Origin: Treponema sp.
Lineage (GTDB): Bacteria > Spirochaetota > Spirochaetia > Treponematales > Breznakiellaceae
Direction: 5' to 3'
NCBI GenBank assembly: GCA_031270205.1
Contig: JAISYA010000125.1
Location: forward strand, 1 to 8,663
DNA length: 8,663 nt
Under the pieces are notes generated by a model. The model was given only the letters and a program-made list of their open reading frames with translations. It was not told where the DNA came from and did no database searches. The translations under genes were made by a program, and so were the position numbers. Shown here in pieces: positions 1 to 5,984 of the stretch (position 1 is the stretch's first letter; every line of letters begins with the position of its first letter).

Positions 1-92
1 GAGCGGGCAAACCAGCGGATGAGGAGGGGGAGGAGCCGGACAGCCGCGGAAACGAGCCGCAAGAACAGAAAACTGTCCGCCGATACCCTCAA
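1..92 (-). CDS. possible 5' end of a membrane protein gene, cut by the window edge
   Basis: Reading leftward from a TTG at 90-92, 30 codons stay open to the window edge, and most end in G or C like the real genes nearby. The residues are hydrophobic and arginine-rich (for example LRLVSAAVRLLPLLIRWF), as in a first membrane helix. There is no ATG and no Shine-Dalgarno sequence. An alternative is the plus-strand frame open from 1 to the stop at 178-180, but it is rich in Arg and looks like antisense. No function can be given. Confidence 0.15.
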   Translation of the reverse strand, partial: MRVSADSFLFLRLVSAAVRLLPLLIRWFAR

Positions 93-283
93 AAAACAGC
101 CGTTATTACACTTCGTTTACAGCCCCGCGCGGTCTGTGGCATACAGGGGCGGCCACTGGGCCTACGCTGTGCCATATTAGTCATCCACACGGCTTGCGCC
201 GTGCGCTTATTGAGCGGAGTCCCTCCAGGCCGGGAGGAGCGGATGAACGCATGGAAACGATCATGCCAGCGGCACGCGCCTGG
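93..283. other. intergenic spacer downstream of ecfT with a small hairpin
   Basis: No convincing gene. The clearest structure is CACGGC-TTGC-GCCGTG at 188-203, a 6-bp perfect stem with a 4-base loop. A weaker CCTCC/GGAGG pair lies near 222-236. Neither is followed by a T run in the direction of the bio operon, so neither is a good intrinsic terminator. The longest minus-strand ATG frames here are under 30 codons. Confidence 0.4.
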
Positions 284-1048
284 TCATTGAATCCCCTTCG
301 CTTCCAGCGCGTCCGCGGTTTCGGCCGCCATTTCCAGCATCCGCTCGATTATCAACGGCATGATGAGCGTAAACCGGCGGAAACCCCGCTTGCAGGAGCG
401 CCCTTCGCAGGCCAGGTGCATGGTTTCCCACAGTTCAAAAAAGCGGGGGATGAAGCTGAGCATGACGCTGATCGCCAGGCTGACGCGGCCGGTGGGGAAG
501 GCGCCGTCCGGGGGCGGGCCGGCGGTCTCCCCGCGCGCCCTGTTTCGGAGCAGCCTCAAAAGGCCGGAAACGGCCCGTTCCGCTTTGCTTAAGGAAAGCC
601 GCAGTTCCCGCATGGTGGTTACCGCGAAGAGCAGGGAACCCGCGGCAAAGGAGACCGTTACGCGCAGTCCCGAGAGGATGCCGTCGACAAACCCCTGGGC
701 GCTGATGAAGGGGATGACGAGCGGCAGGCGCGGGCCTGCGGGGCTTGTTGCGCCCAGCGAGACGCCTTCCGCGCCGGGATCAACAGTGGTGAAAATCAAA
801 ACAAACAGGGACAGTATAAAAAGGGAGCGGAAGCCCCGCAGCAGTTTCCAGGGCCGGATTCGGGCCGCGAGGGAAGCGGCGCAGGTAAGCGCGGCGGACA
901 GCAAAAGCCCCGGTAGGGAGCTGAACGCGGTAATCGAGAGCAGCAACAGGGCCAGCAGTTTCAGGCCCGCCGGCGCGCGGTGCAGGACAGTGGCGCCGCT
1001 TTGGTAACTGAAGGGAATCCGGTGGTTTTTCGTTATGCTTCCAGCCAT
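284..1048 (-). CDS. ecfT: ECF transporter transmembrane coupling protein EcfT (BioN-like)
   Basis: A 254-residue membrane protein and the T component of an energy-coupling factor transporter. It links the ATPase to the S component in the cytoplasmic membrane. Hydrophobic segments lie near residues 30-62, 74-90, 110-145 and 190-205. The C-terminal part carries the two short coupling motifs of the family in degenerate form: CEGRSCKRG at 214-222 and ALEAKG at 247-252. The second has Lys where the family usually has Arg. A Pro/Gly-rich loop (about 168-188) interrupts the cytoplasmic region and is unusual. The ATG start overlaps the end of ecfA by 16 bases, which points to translational coupling. 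Its place as third gene behind bioY and ecfA makes it the biotin-specific T component (BioN). The T role is firm; biotin specificity rests on context. Confidence 0.9.
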   Translation of the reverse strand: MAGSITKNHRIPFSYQSGATVLHRAPAGLKLLALLLLSITAFSSLPGLLLSAALTCAASLAARIRPWKLLRGFRSLFILSLFVLIFTTVDPGAEGVSLGATSPAGPRLPLVIPFISAQGFVDGILSGLRVTVSFAAGSLLFAVTTMRELRLSLSKAERAVSGLLRLLRNRARGETAGPPPDGAFPTGRVSLAISVMLSFIPRFFELWETMHLACEGRSCKRGFRRFTLIMPLIIERMLEMAAETADALEAKGIQ

Positions 1049-1791
1049 GAGCAGTCTTTCACGCCGGCGTAGTTTCTTCTCGGATCACGCACGCCCCAGG
1101 CGGGATCGAGCCGGTCAAGCACCGCCTCCGGAAGGCCGTCGTCGCATACCATGCCCCGGTGGAGAATCACCAGGCGGTCCGCCAGGGCCAGTACCTTTTC
1201 CAGCTCATGGGTCAGAATGATGAGGGTCTTTCCGTTTTTTTTGAGTTCGGCGATTATTTGCAGGGTCCGGACTACGCCCGGCCAGTCAAGATTCGCAAAT
1301 GGTTCGTCCATAATCAGGGTATTGCAGCCCATGGCGAGGATTCCCGCCACCGCGAGGCGGCGCTTTTCCCCGCCGGACAATCTGCGGGGAGGGCTTGAAC
1401 GCACGGACGAAAGCCCCAGCGCGTCAATGGCGCGGTCTACCCGCTCCTGTACCCCGGCCTTTGAAAAGCCCAGGTTTTCAGGCCCCAGGGCAATGTCTTC
1501 CGCTACCGTTTCCCCCACAATCTGGGCGTCGGCGTCCTGAAACACGAGGCCCAGTTCCCGCCTGAGGTTTTTTCCCCGGAAAAGAACCTCCCCCCCGCTG
1601 GGTTCCATCAGCCCCGCGATGATCCGCATGAGCAGGGTTTTTCCCGATCCGTTGGAACCGGCGATGAGGAGACACTGCCCCTCATATATGTCGAGGTTGA
1701 TGTCCCGCAGCGCCCGGCAGGGTTCTTCCCCGGCGGCGCAGGGAAAAATCCTGGAAAGACGGCGGATAGAAAACAGGGCCGGTCCGTGCAT
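1033..1791 (-). CDS. ecfA: ECF transporter ATPase EcfA (BioM-like)
   Basis: A 252-residue ABC ATPase that powers the ECF transporter from the cytoplasmic face. All nucleotide-binding motifs are intact: Walker A GSNGSGKT (45-52), Q-loop VFQD (83-86), signature LSGGEKRRLA (138-147), Walker B TLIMDEP with catalytic Glu163, D-loop ANLD (166-169) and switch His195. The stretch after the Q-loop, ending ETVAEDIALGPENLG, is the hallmark of ECF/Cbi ATPases rather than of classical importers. The gene starts 5 bases after the bioY stop and overlaps ecfT. Only one ATPase is present, so a homodimer is expected, as in BioMNY systems; a shared second EcfA elsewhere cannot be excluded. The start codon is ATG at 1789-1791 with only a weak ribosome-binding site, consistent with coupling to bioY translation. 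Confidence 0.95.
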   Translation of the reverse strand: MHGPALFSIRRLSRIFPCAAGEEPCRALRDINLDIYEGQCLLIAGSNGSGKTLLMRIIAGLMEPSGGEVLFRGKNLRRELGLVFQDADAQIVGETVAEDIALGPENLGFSKAGVQERVDRAIDALGLSSVRSSPPRRLSGGEKRRLAVAGILAMGCNTLIMDEPFANLDWPGVVRTLQIIAELKKNGKTLIILTHELEKVLALADRLVILHRGMVCDDGLPEAVLDRLDPAWGVRDPRRNYAGVKDCSWLEA

Positions 1792-1796
1792 TGCCG

Positions 1797-2426
1797 CTAA
1801 CGGGAGAAGAGATCCGCCGCGGCCCGCCGCAGCCTGGGGGCAATCAGGACCGCCGCGGCGCCTTTCACCACGTCACCGGGGATAAAGGGGATAAAACCCC
1901 CGGCAAGGGCCGCGGCCCAGGTTCTCCCGGTACTGATTTTGAGCCAGGCCACCCCGGGCGCATACACAACCAAAAGGCCGGCAAAAACCGCGGCGATTAC
2001 CCGCCAGAGCGGGATTTTTTGCTCCGGCCTGGGAACGCCCGCAAGGAGGCCCGCAACCAGGCCCGCCAGCAGATAGCCGATAAGGAAGCCGCCGGTCGGC
2101 CCGATGAGGCGGACAATGCCGCCTGAAGCGCCCGCGAAAACCGGCGCGCCAATGATACCGGCGGCAAGGTACAGCGCCACCGCCGCCGCGCCCTTTGCCG
2201 GCCCCAGCACAAGGCCCGCCAGCAGCGCGAAGAGGTTCTGTAGTACAATGGGAACCGGCGAAAGGGGCAGGGGAATCGAGATAAATGTCCCCGCCGCGAT
2301 AAGCGCCGCGAAAAGGGCTATAACGGTCAGGCCGGTAACGGTTCCGCGTGTGGTAAAAGCCGCCGCACGGGCACCGGGCGCGGTTGTGGTCTCAACGTTT
2401 TCGCGTGGTAACAATTTTTCGTCCAT
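1797..2426 (-). CDS. bioY: biotin transporter substrate-binding component BioY
   Basis: An S component that binds biotin in the membrane and docks on the EcfT/EcfA module encoded next to it. Counting from the upstream TTG (2442-2444), family motifs are LSPVPIVLQNL (61-71), AVALYLAAGIIGAPVFAG (88-105), RLIGPTGGFLIGY (112-124) and the C-terminal FIPGDVVK (187-194), whose Asp and Lys are strongly conserved in BioY. About six hydrophobic segments are visible. Three in-frame starts compete: TTG at 2442-2444, ATG at 2436-2438 and ATG at 2424-2426; none has a Shine-Dalgarno. I chose 2426 because the predicted promoter -10 covers the upstream two. That start gives 209 residues with a polar tail of about 30 residues before the first helix. 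First gene of the bioY-ecfA-ecfT operon. Confidence 0.93.
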   Translation of the reverse strand: MDEKLLPRENVETTTAPGARAAAFTTRGTVTGLTVIALFAALIAAGTFISIPLPLSPVPIVLQNLFALLAGLVLGPAKGAAAVALYLAAGIIGAPVFAGASGGIVRLIGPTGGFLIGYLLAGLVAGLLAGVPRPEQKIPLWRVIAAVFAGLLVVYAPGVAWLKISTGRTWAAALAGGFIPFIPGDVVKGAAAVLIAPRLRRAAADLFSR

Positions 2427-2433
2427 GCGTACT

Positions 2434-2462
2434 AACATTGACAAAATACGAAGCTATGTCAA
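2434..2462 (-). promoter_or_regulatory. predicted promoter of the bioY operon
   Basis: On the minus strand a perfect TTGACA (2457-2462) is followed after 17 bases by AATGTT (2434-2439), a weak -10. Transcription would then start near 2427, at or next to the ATG at 2424-2426, so the mRNA would be nearly leaderless. The -35 is strong; the -10 matches poorly. Confidence 0.5.
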
Positions 2463-2463
2463 T
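2437..2463. promoter_or_regulatory. operator-like inverted repeat over the bioY promoter
   Basis: ATTGACA (2437-2443) and TGTCAAT (2457-2463) form a perfect 7-bp inverted repeat with a 13-base spacer, so half-site centres are about two helical turns apart. One arm contains the -35 box and the other overlaps the -10. This geometry suits a dimeric repressor. It does not match the classical BirA box. Confidence 0.4.
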
Positions 2464-2522
2464 ACCTTCACCGGTTTGCGGCCCAATTTGCCGCTGCTTT
2501 CTTCCGTTTTCTGCAATTCCCC

Positions 2523-2550
2523 TTGATCTTTTCCCCATTTGTGCTATAAT
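2523..2550 (+). promoter_or_regulatory. sigma-70-type promoter of the lipoprotein gene
   Basis: TTGATC (2523-2528), a 16-base spacer and a perfect TATAAT (2545-2550) preceded by TGC, an extended -10. It lies about 45 bases before the ATG of the plus-strand lipoprotein gene and diverges from the bioY promoter. A ribosome-binding site AGGAG at 2581-2585 (with a second GGA at 2588-2590) follows. Confidence 0.8.
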
Positions 2551-2596
2551 AGTTAACAGGATACCAAAAGGATAAGTTTCAGGAGCAGGATACAAA

Positions 2597-3091
2597 ATGA
2601 TACGTAAGCTGTTTTATCTGGTAATGGCCGGTATCGTAGTGGCGGGATCTCTGGTTTGTGCCGGCTGTCCTATGGAACCTGAGGAAGACGGCCTTCCTTC
2701 TACGAAGGGTAAATTTACGCTTACCGGCGTTGACGTGGCCGAGGGGAAGTATGCCTTTATTATAACCAACCTGACCAGTGACGGCGCGGAAAAAATACTG
2801 GGTATAACCGACGCGAATAAAGACGGCAGCCTGCTCAAAGGCGCGCAAATAAAGAACGCGACCGTAAATATTCCCCTGTATATGTATACTACCTCCTCCC
2901 AAGAGGTTAGAAGCTATGGCGGGGACGATACCGTAAACAGCATCACGATTGTGGTATCCGATAAACAAAAGCTGAAGCAGCCGGAGGAATTTGAAAAGGT
3001 CGATAAATCGGTCACCTTCAGCAATGTAACCTTTTCGGGCGGCAAAGCTGCCAAAGATATCGCCGACGCGTATACCAACAACTTAAAGTAG
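2597..3091 (+). CDS. small spirochaete-type lipoprotein, function unknown
   Basis: A 164-residue secreted lipoprotein. The N-terminus MIRK is followed by a hydrophobic stretch (5-22) and a relaxed lipobox ending CAG-Cys24, so Cys24 should be lipidated and residues 25 onward exposed outside the membrane. The mature part begins with an acidic linker (MEPEEDGLPS) and then a polar, beta-rich-looking domain with KGKFTLTGVDV and KYAFIITNL. I do not recognise a family. A short lipoprotein with one compact domain of this kind is common in treponemes. It has its own strong promoter and AGGAG ribosome-binding site and is monocistronic: bioY diverges on the left and the acetyltransferase gene converges on the right. 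Codon use is less GC-rich than in the neighbours, fitting a fast-evolving surface gene. Confidence 0.85.
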   Translation: MIRKLFYLVMAGIVVAGSLVCAGCPMEPEEDGLPSTKGKFTLTGVDVAEGKYAFIITNLTSDGAEKILGITDANKDGSLLKGAQIKNATVNIPLYMYTTSSQEVRSYGGDDTVNSITIVVSDKQKLKQPEEFEKVDKSVTFSNVTFSGGKAAKDIADAYTNNLK

Positions 3092-3114
3092 CGGCCTGCC
3101 GCGCTTGTGGCCGC
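3091..3114. terminator. hairpin between convergent genes
   Basis: GCGGCC (3091-3096) and GGCCGC (3109-3114) are perfect 6-bp arms around a 12-base loop, overlapping the last base of the lipoprotein stop codon. It sits in the 40-base gap between convergent genes and could stop transcription from both sides. No T run follows, so it is a weak candidate. Confidence 0.3.
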
Positions 3115-3131
3115 GGAACAGCCGAATGGTA

Positions 3132-3977
3132 TCAGTAATAGCTGATCCGATAGTCTCCCAAAACAGTAAAACCGAGATGACGGTAAACGGAAAGGGCGGC
3201 GGGATTTGACTTTTTGACAAAAAGGCTGATCCCCTTCCCCTGGGCGATGAGGGAGCGGACAAATTCGGCGGCCATGCGGCGGGCAATGCCCAGGCCCCGG
3301 AAACCGGGGTGCACGTAGACGCCGCCGACCTGAAAGCGGGTAAAAGACAAACTGCTGGTGTTGATCTTCCCCACAAGGCGGCCGCCGAGTTCCGCGGCGA
3401 GTATCTGTTCGCTTGAAAGAATGCGCTCGATGTTCAGCCGGCTGACCGCGGGATTAAAAACCGCGTTTTTGGGCAGCACCTCCTCCTGCTCGTAAGCGGC
3501 CTGCAGGGCGGCGAGGGTATCCGCGTCGGTGAACAGCGGCTTGCGGAGTATCAGATCCGCGGGGCCTGCGGAAAAACACTCTTCGTTAGGAGGCCGGTCT
3601 ATACACATAAGATCGTAATCAATGGTTTCCGACACCTTCCGTCCGAATTTTTCCAGCGCCTGTTCCAAAAGTACCGCGTCTTCTTTCAGGCCCTGCAGCG
3701 AATGGATCGGAACGGCCCTGAAAAAACCGCGAAGAAAACGCGGCTGGGGTATTTCTTCCCGGCTGCGGAATACCGGCAGCAGGGTCCTTTTTGACTGAAT
3801 GATTATGCCGTAAATACCGTGTTTGTCCCGCAGAGTCCACACATGCTCCTTTGCGGGATTGCGCTTGAGAAATCTGCTACAGGCGGTAACGCACCAGGGT
3901 TCCTGACCGCGCAGCAGATTTTCAGGCTCGGCCGCATCCCGTTTTTTCATTTTCCGCCAGCGAAGACCCTCACTCAT
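3132..3977 (-). CDS. GNAT-family N-acetyltransferase
   Basis: A 281-residue protein with a C-terminal GNAT domain (about 140-281) that should transfer an acyl group from acyl-CoA to an amine. The acetyl-CoA pyrophosphate loop is clear: VYVHPGFRGLGIARRM (220-235), with R227-G228-L229-G230-I231-A232 fitting R-x-x-G-x-A. The second core motif is KKSNPAALSVYRHLGF (255-270), with Asn258 and Tyr265 in the usual places. Residues 1-135 are an extra N-terminal region that I cannot assign; it may set the substrate. The ATG overlaps the 3' end of the GH3 glycosidase gene by 8 bases (ATGAGTGA), so the two are co-translated. Because the partner acts on amino sugars of peptidoglycan, the substrate might be a glucosamine or muropeptide, but this is inference only. 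Confidence 0.88.
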   Translation of the reverse strand: MSEGLRWRKMKKRDAAEPENLLRGQEPWCVTACSRFLKRNPAKEHVWTLRDKHGIYGIIIQSKRTLLPVFRSREEIPQPRFLRGFFRAVPIHSLQGLKEDAVLLEQALEKFGRKVSETIDYDLMCIDRPPNEECFSAGPADLILRKPLFTDADTLAALQAAYEQEEVLPKNAVFNPAVSRLNIERILSSEQILAAELGGRLVGKINTSSLSFTRFQVGGVYVHPGFRGLGIARRMAAEFVRSLIAQGKGISLFVKKSNPAALSVYRHLGFTVLGDYRISYY

Positions 3978-5823
3978 AGGGCAGCCTGCCCTCGGCGGGG
4001 ATTCTGCCGATCATCGCGGAAAAACCCGCCGCAAAAGATTCAGGAGCGTAGCTGTACACCGCCAGCGCCCCGTTCACCCAGGGGACGCTTTCAAGATATA
4101 CGGGATTTAATACCGAAAGGACAATCACCTGTTTTTTGAGCGGCTCAAGGCTTCGCAGCAGGCGCAGGTCGGCGGCGTCGGAAAGGCAGAAGATGACCGT
4201 GTCGGCGTTACGCGCATACGAGAGCAGCGCGGCGGGACCGTCAGTTTCGGTATAGCGGCAGGAATCGGCGGCGGGGAAAGCGGCCTTTCCCGCTTTGAAA
4301 AAATCATTGTAGCGGCCCGCCAGCAGCACCCGCCCGGCGGACTCCTGTTTCAGCGGAAAAACCGAATCGGGCGGCAGGGGCTTTACCAGGGTAACGCTCC
4401 GCGCGGCGAGATTCACAAAGAAGGCGGCCCCTTCCGGATCGGGCAGCTCTGCCGCAACCTTGCGCGGATCAGGAATATAGGGAACGCTCCCCTCCCCTTT
4501 GAGGTAACGCAGTTTGACAAGCAGGGTCCTGCGGGCCGCGTCACGCACCCTTGCGCGGAAATCCTCTTCCTCTTTCATGGAACTGAGCAAAAAAGTCCAC
4601 AACGGCTCGTACAGGTTCGGCGTATTTGAAAACATGATAATGTCGTTACCCGCAATCAAGGCCTGTTTGGCGGTACGGGAAAGACTCCCCGCCCATCCGG
4701 TTGCGCCGTTCATCATAAGATCATCGGTAATGATAATCCCCCGGTAGCCGATTTTGTCCCGCAGCACGTCTTCCAAAAACCAGGGTGAAAGCGAAGCCGG
4801 CATCGACGCGGCCTCGGTATTGGGAAAGGCAAGATGGCCGCTCATCACCGCGGGCAGTCCCTCGACAGCCAGCATACGGTAGGGTATCAATTCCCGGTTC
4901 CAGAGGGTCTCGAAAGAGGCCGCAATCTCAGGCAGCACCCCGTGGGAATCCAGGTCGGTATCGCCGTGGCCGGGATAATGCTTTGCCGTGGGAATCACCC
5001 CGGCGGCCTGATGGCCCTTCATAAAAGCCGCCCCCAGAATCCCCACCTTCACCGGATCGCTCCCGAAAGACCTTGGGCCGATAAGCACCGAAGCGCGGTT
5101 GGTAAAAAGGTCCACCGCGGGGGCAAAGTTCATGTTGATCCCCAATACCGCAAGCTCCTTTGCGATGTAGTACCCCGCAAGGTACGCGTCCTGCGGATAG
5201 CCCGAAGCGCCGATAGCCATATTGCCGGGCGTTTCGCTGGTACTTCCCTTCACATGACGGATCCAGCCCCCCTCCTGATCGGTGGCTACAAGGAGGGGAA
5301 TATTAAACGGCCCGGCGAGACTCACCTCCTGCAAAGCGCCCACCGTTCCGGCAAGCTGCAGCGTGTCTTCGGTATTCCAGCCGAATATTTTCACCCCGCC
5401 GATGTTTCGCTCCCGAATCCATTGCAGAATAAGCGGCGACGGCTCCGCCCCCCCCCAGCCAAGCATAAAGGTCTGGGCCAGGGCCTGTTCGTCGCTCATA
5501 GCGCTCTCTATGGCCGCGGCAAGTTCCTCCGGCGCGCCGGGATCGGCAAAACTTAACGGAAAAACCGAAACGGGACAAACGGAACAAATGAAGAAAAAGA
5601 GAAAAAAAGAAAGAAGCGCGCAGGCAGCCTGTTGCGCACGGGGATTTTTTTGCTTTTTTTCAGGAAAAACACGAAAAAATCCCCAATTAAAAGGCTGCTT
5701 GCCGCCAAAGCAGCCTGGCAGTTTGAGGGGTAAAAAACCGCCTGAAGGCGATTTTGGGAGATTATAATGCGCGAAGCGCAGCAAGCTAGTGGCCGGACGC
5801 AGAACAAACTTTTTTAGAATCAA
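3970..5823 (-). CDS. secreted GH3 beta-N-acetylhexosaminidase (NagZ/YbbD type), unusual 5' end
   Basis: Glycoside hydrolase family 3 enzyme expected to remove terminal GlcNAc from peptidoglycan or chitin fragments outside the cytoplasmic membrane. Numbered from the TTG at 5823: catalytic domain about 105-450, with LVATDQEGGWIRH (178-190), the NagZ loop KHYPGHGDTDLDSH (281-294) carrying the Asp292/His294 acid-base dyad, and nucleophile Asp367 in ITDDLMM. A C-terminal GH3_C-like domain follows (about 450-617, starting AARSVTLVK). A hydrophobic segment (69-92) ends SFA/D, a signal peptidase I-like site, so the mature enzyme would begin at Asp94. The TTG has a good AGGAG 8 bases upstream, but it puts about 68 odd residues before the signal sequence. 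No ATG, GTG or TTG lies close to the signal segment in this frame. A signal peptide in the next frame would join with one added T (see findings). Function is firm; the start is not. Confidence 0.88.
   Translation of the reverse strand: MILKKFVLRPATSLLRFAHYNLPKSPSGGFLPLKLPGCFGGKQPFNWGFFRVFPEKKQKNPRAQQAACALLSFFLFFFICSVCPVSVFPLSFADPGAPEELAAAIESAMSDEQALAQTFMLGWGGAEPSPLILQWIRERNIGGVKIFGWNTEDTLQLAGTVGALQEVSLAGPFNIPLLVATDQEGGWIRHVKGSTSETPGNMAIGASGYPQDAYLAGYYIAKELAVLGINMNFAPAVDLFTNRASVLIGPRSFGSDPVKVGILGAAFMKGHQAAGVIPTAKHYPGHGDTDLDSHGVLPEIAASFETLWNRELIPYRMLAVEGLPAVMSGHLAFPNTEAASMPASLSPWFLEDVLRDKIGYRGIIITDDLMMNGATGWAGSLSRTAKQALIAGNDIIMFSNTPNLYEPLWTFLLSSMKEEEDFRARVRDAARRTLLVKLRYLKGEGSVPYIPDPRKVAAELPDPEGAAFFVNLAARSVTLVKPLPPDSVFPLKQESAGRVLLAGRYNDFFKAGKAAFPAADSCRYTETDGPAALLSYARNADTVIFCLSDAADLRLLRSLEPLKKQVIVLSVLNPVYLESVPWVNGALAVYSYAPESFAAGFSAMIGRIPAEGRLPYE
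5602..5608 (-). other. homopolymer tract at the GH3 signal peptide
   Basis: Seven A on the plus strand (seven T in the sense of the gene) within the codons of the hydrophobic signal segment. One extra T would join the GTG-initiated frame (start at 5637-5639 or 5670-5672) to the mature glycosidase frame. Such tracts are prone to slippage and to sequencing error. Confidence 0.5.
5640..5684. repeat. large AT-stemmed inverted repeat inside the GH3 5' region
   Basis: GGGGATTTTTT (5640-5650) and AAAAAATCCCC (5674-5684) are perfect 11-bp arms. The interval also pairs partly (TTTTT with AAAAA). In the sense of the gene the GGGGA at 5680-5684 stands 7 bases before a GTG at 5670-5672, so folding would hide a possible ribosome-binding site. 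Confidence 0.55.
5692..5716. repeat. 9-bp stem hairpin in the GH3 5' region
   Basis: AGGCTGCTT (5692-5700) and AAGCAGCCT (5708-5716) pair perfectly around a 7-base loop. It is one of four hairpins between 5640 and 5780; the last is TGCGC-GAA-GCGCA at 5768-5780. Confidence 0.55.
5731..5755 (-). terminator. intrinsic terminator or attenuator, after trxB and inside the GH3 leader
   Basis: On the minus strand AAAATCGCC (5747-5755), loop TTCA, then GGCGGTTTT (5734-5742): nine pairs with one G-T wobble. The T run extends to 5732. It fits the end of the regulator-trxB transcript. It lies inside the longest open frame of the glycosidase, which argues that translation there starts further downstream or that the site is an attenuator. 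It could also work weakly on the plus strand (four T). Confidence 0.6.
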
Positions 5824-5831
5824 GCAACAGT

Positions 5832-5836
5832 CTCCT
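5832..5836 (-). promoter_or_regulatory. ribosome-binding site for the upstream TTG of the GH3 frame
   Basis: AGGAG on the minus strand, 8 bases before the TTG at 5821-5823. It is the only good site found for this gene and is the main support for the long start. Confidence 0.45.
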
Positions 5837-5909
5837 CAAAAGGCAGCTTCTAACTTTTCGCGGTTTGCATTCTTACGCTCTGTACACACAGCCCAAATTA
5901 CACTCAATT

Positions 5910-5984
5910 GAGTCTGTTCCAAAACCGTGCCCCCGGCTATGCCGGGAACGTGAGCGCACAGTCAATTGGTTTTGAAAGCGGCTC
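5910..5984 (-). repeat. palindromic mini-element, left copy
   Basis: 75 bp, nearly the reverse complement of 8504-8579 (two substitutions and one missing C across most of the length, then several changes in the last 10 bases). Ends are GAGTCTGTTCCAAAAC (5910-5925) and a decayed partner reaching GGCTC (5980-5984). The core holds CCCGGC-TAT-GCCGGG. It fills the gap between trxB and the glycosidase gene and reaches into the trxB stop codon. CTCAATT occurs at 5903-5909 and again at 5982-5988, possibly a target duplication. No protein is encoded. Confidence 0.8.

Noticed and set aside
1..180. plus-strand open frame at the left edge ending at a TAG (178-180)
   Set aside because: Arg-rich with no recognisable motif. 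It could be the tail of a gene outside the window, but nothing distinguishes it from antisense.
2386..2416. BirA-type box near the bioY start (GGTAACAA with an upstream TTGT half)
   Set aside because: The halves do not mirror each other well and lie inside the bioY coding region.
4834..5556. 240-codon plus-strand open frame
   Set aside because: Antisense to the GH3 gene, with the Arg/Pro/His-rich composition typical of shadow frames.
5761..5768. TATAAT on both strands as a promoter
   Set aside because: No -35 partner on either strand; on the minus strand a transcript would start directly in the terminator hairpin.
5902..5913. 12-bp palindrome ACTCAATTGAGT as an operator
   Set aside because: It straddles the edge of the left mini-element and is explained by the flanking AATT plus the element's GAG end; no promoter was found beside it.
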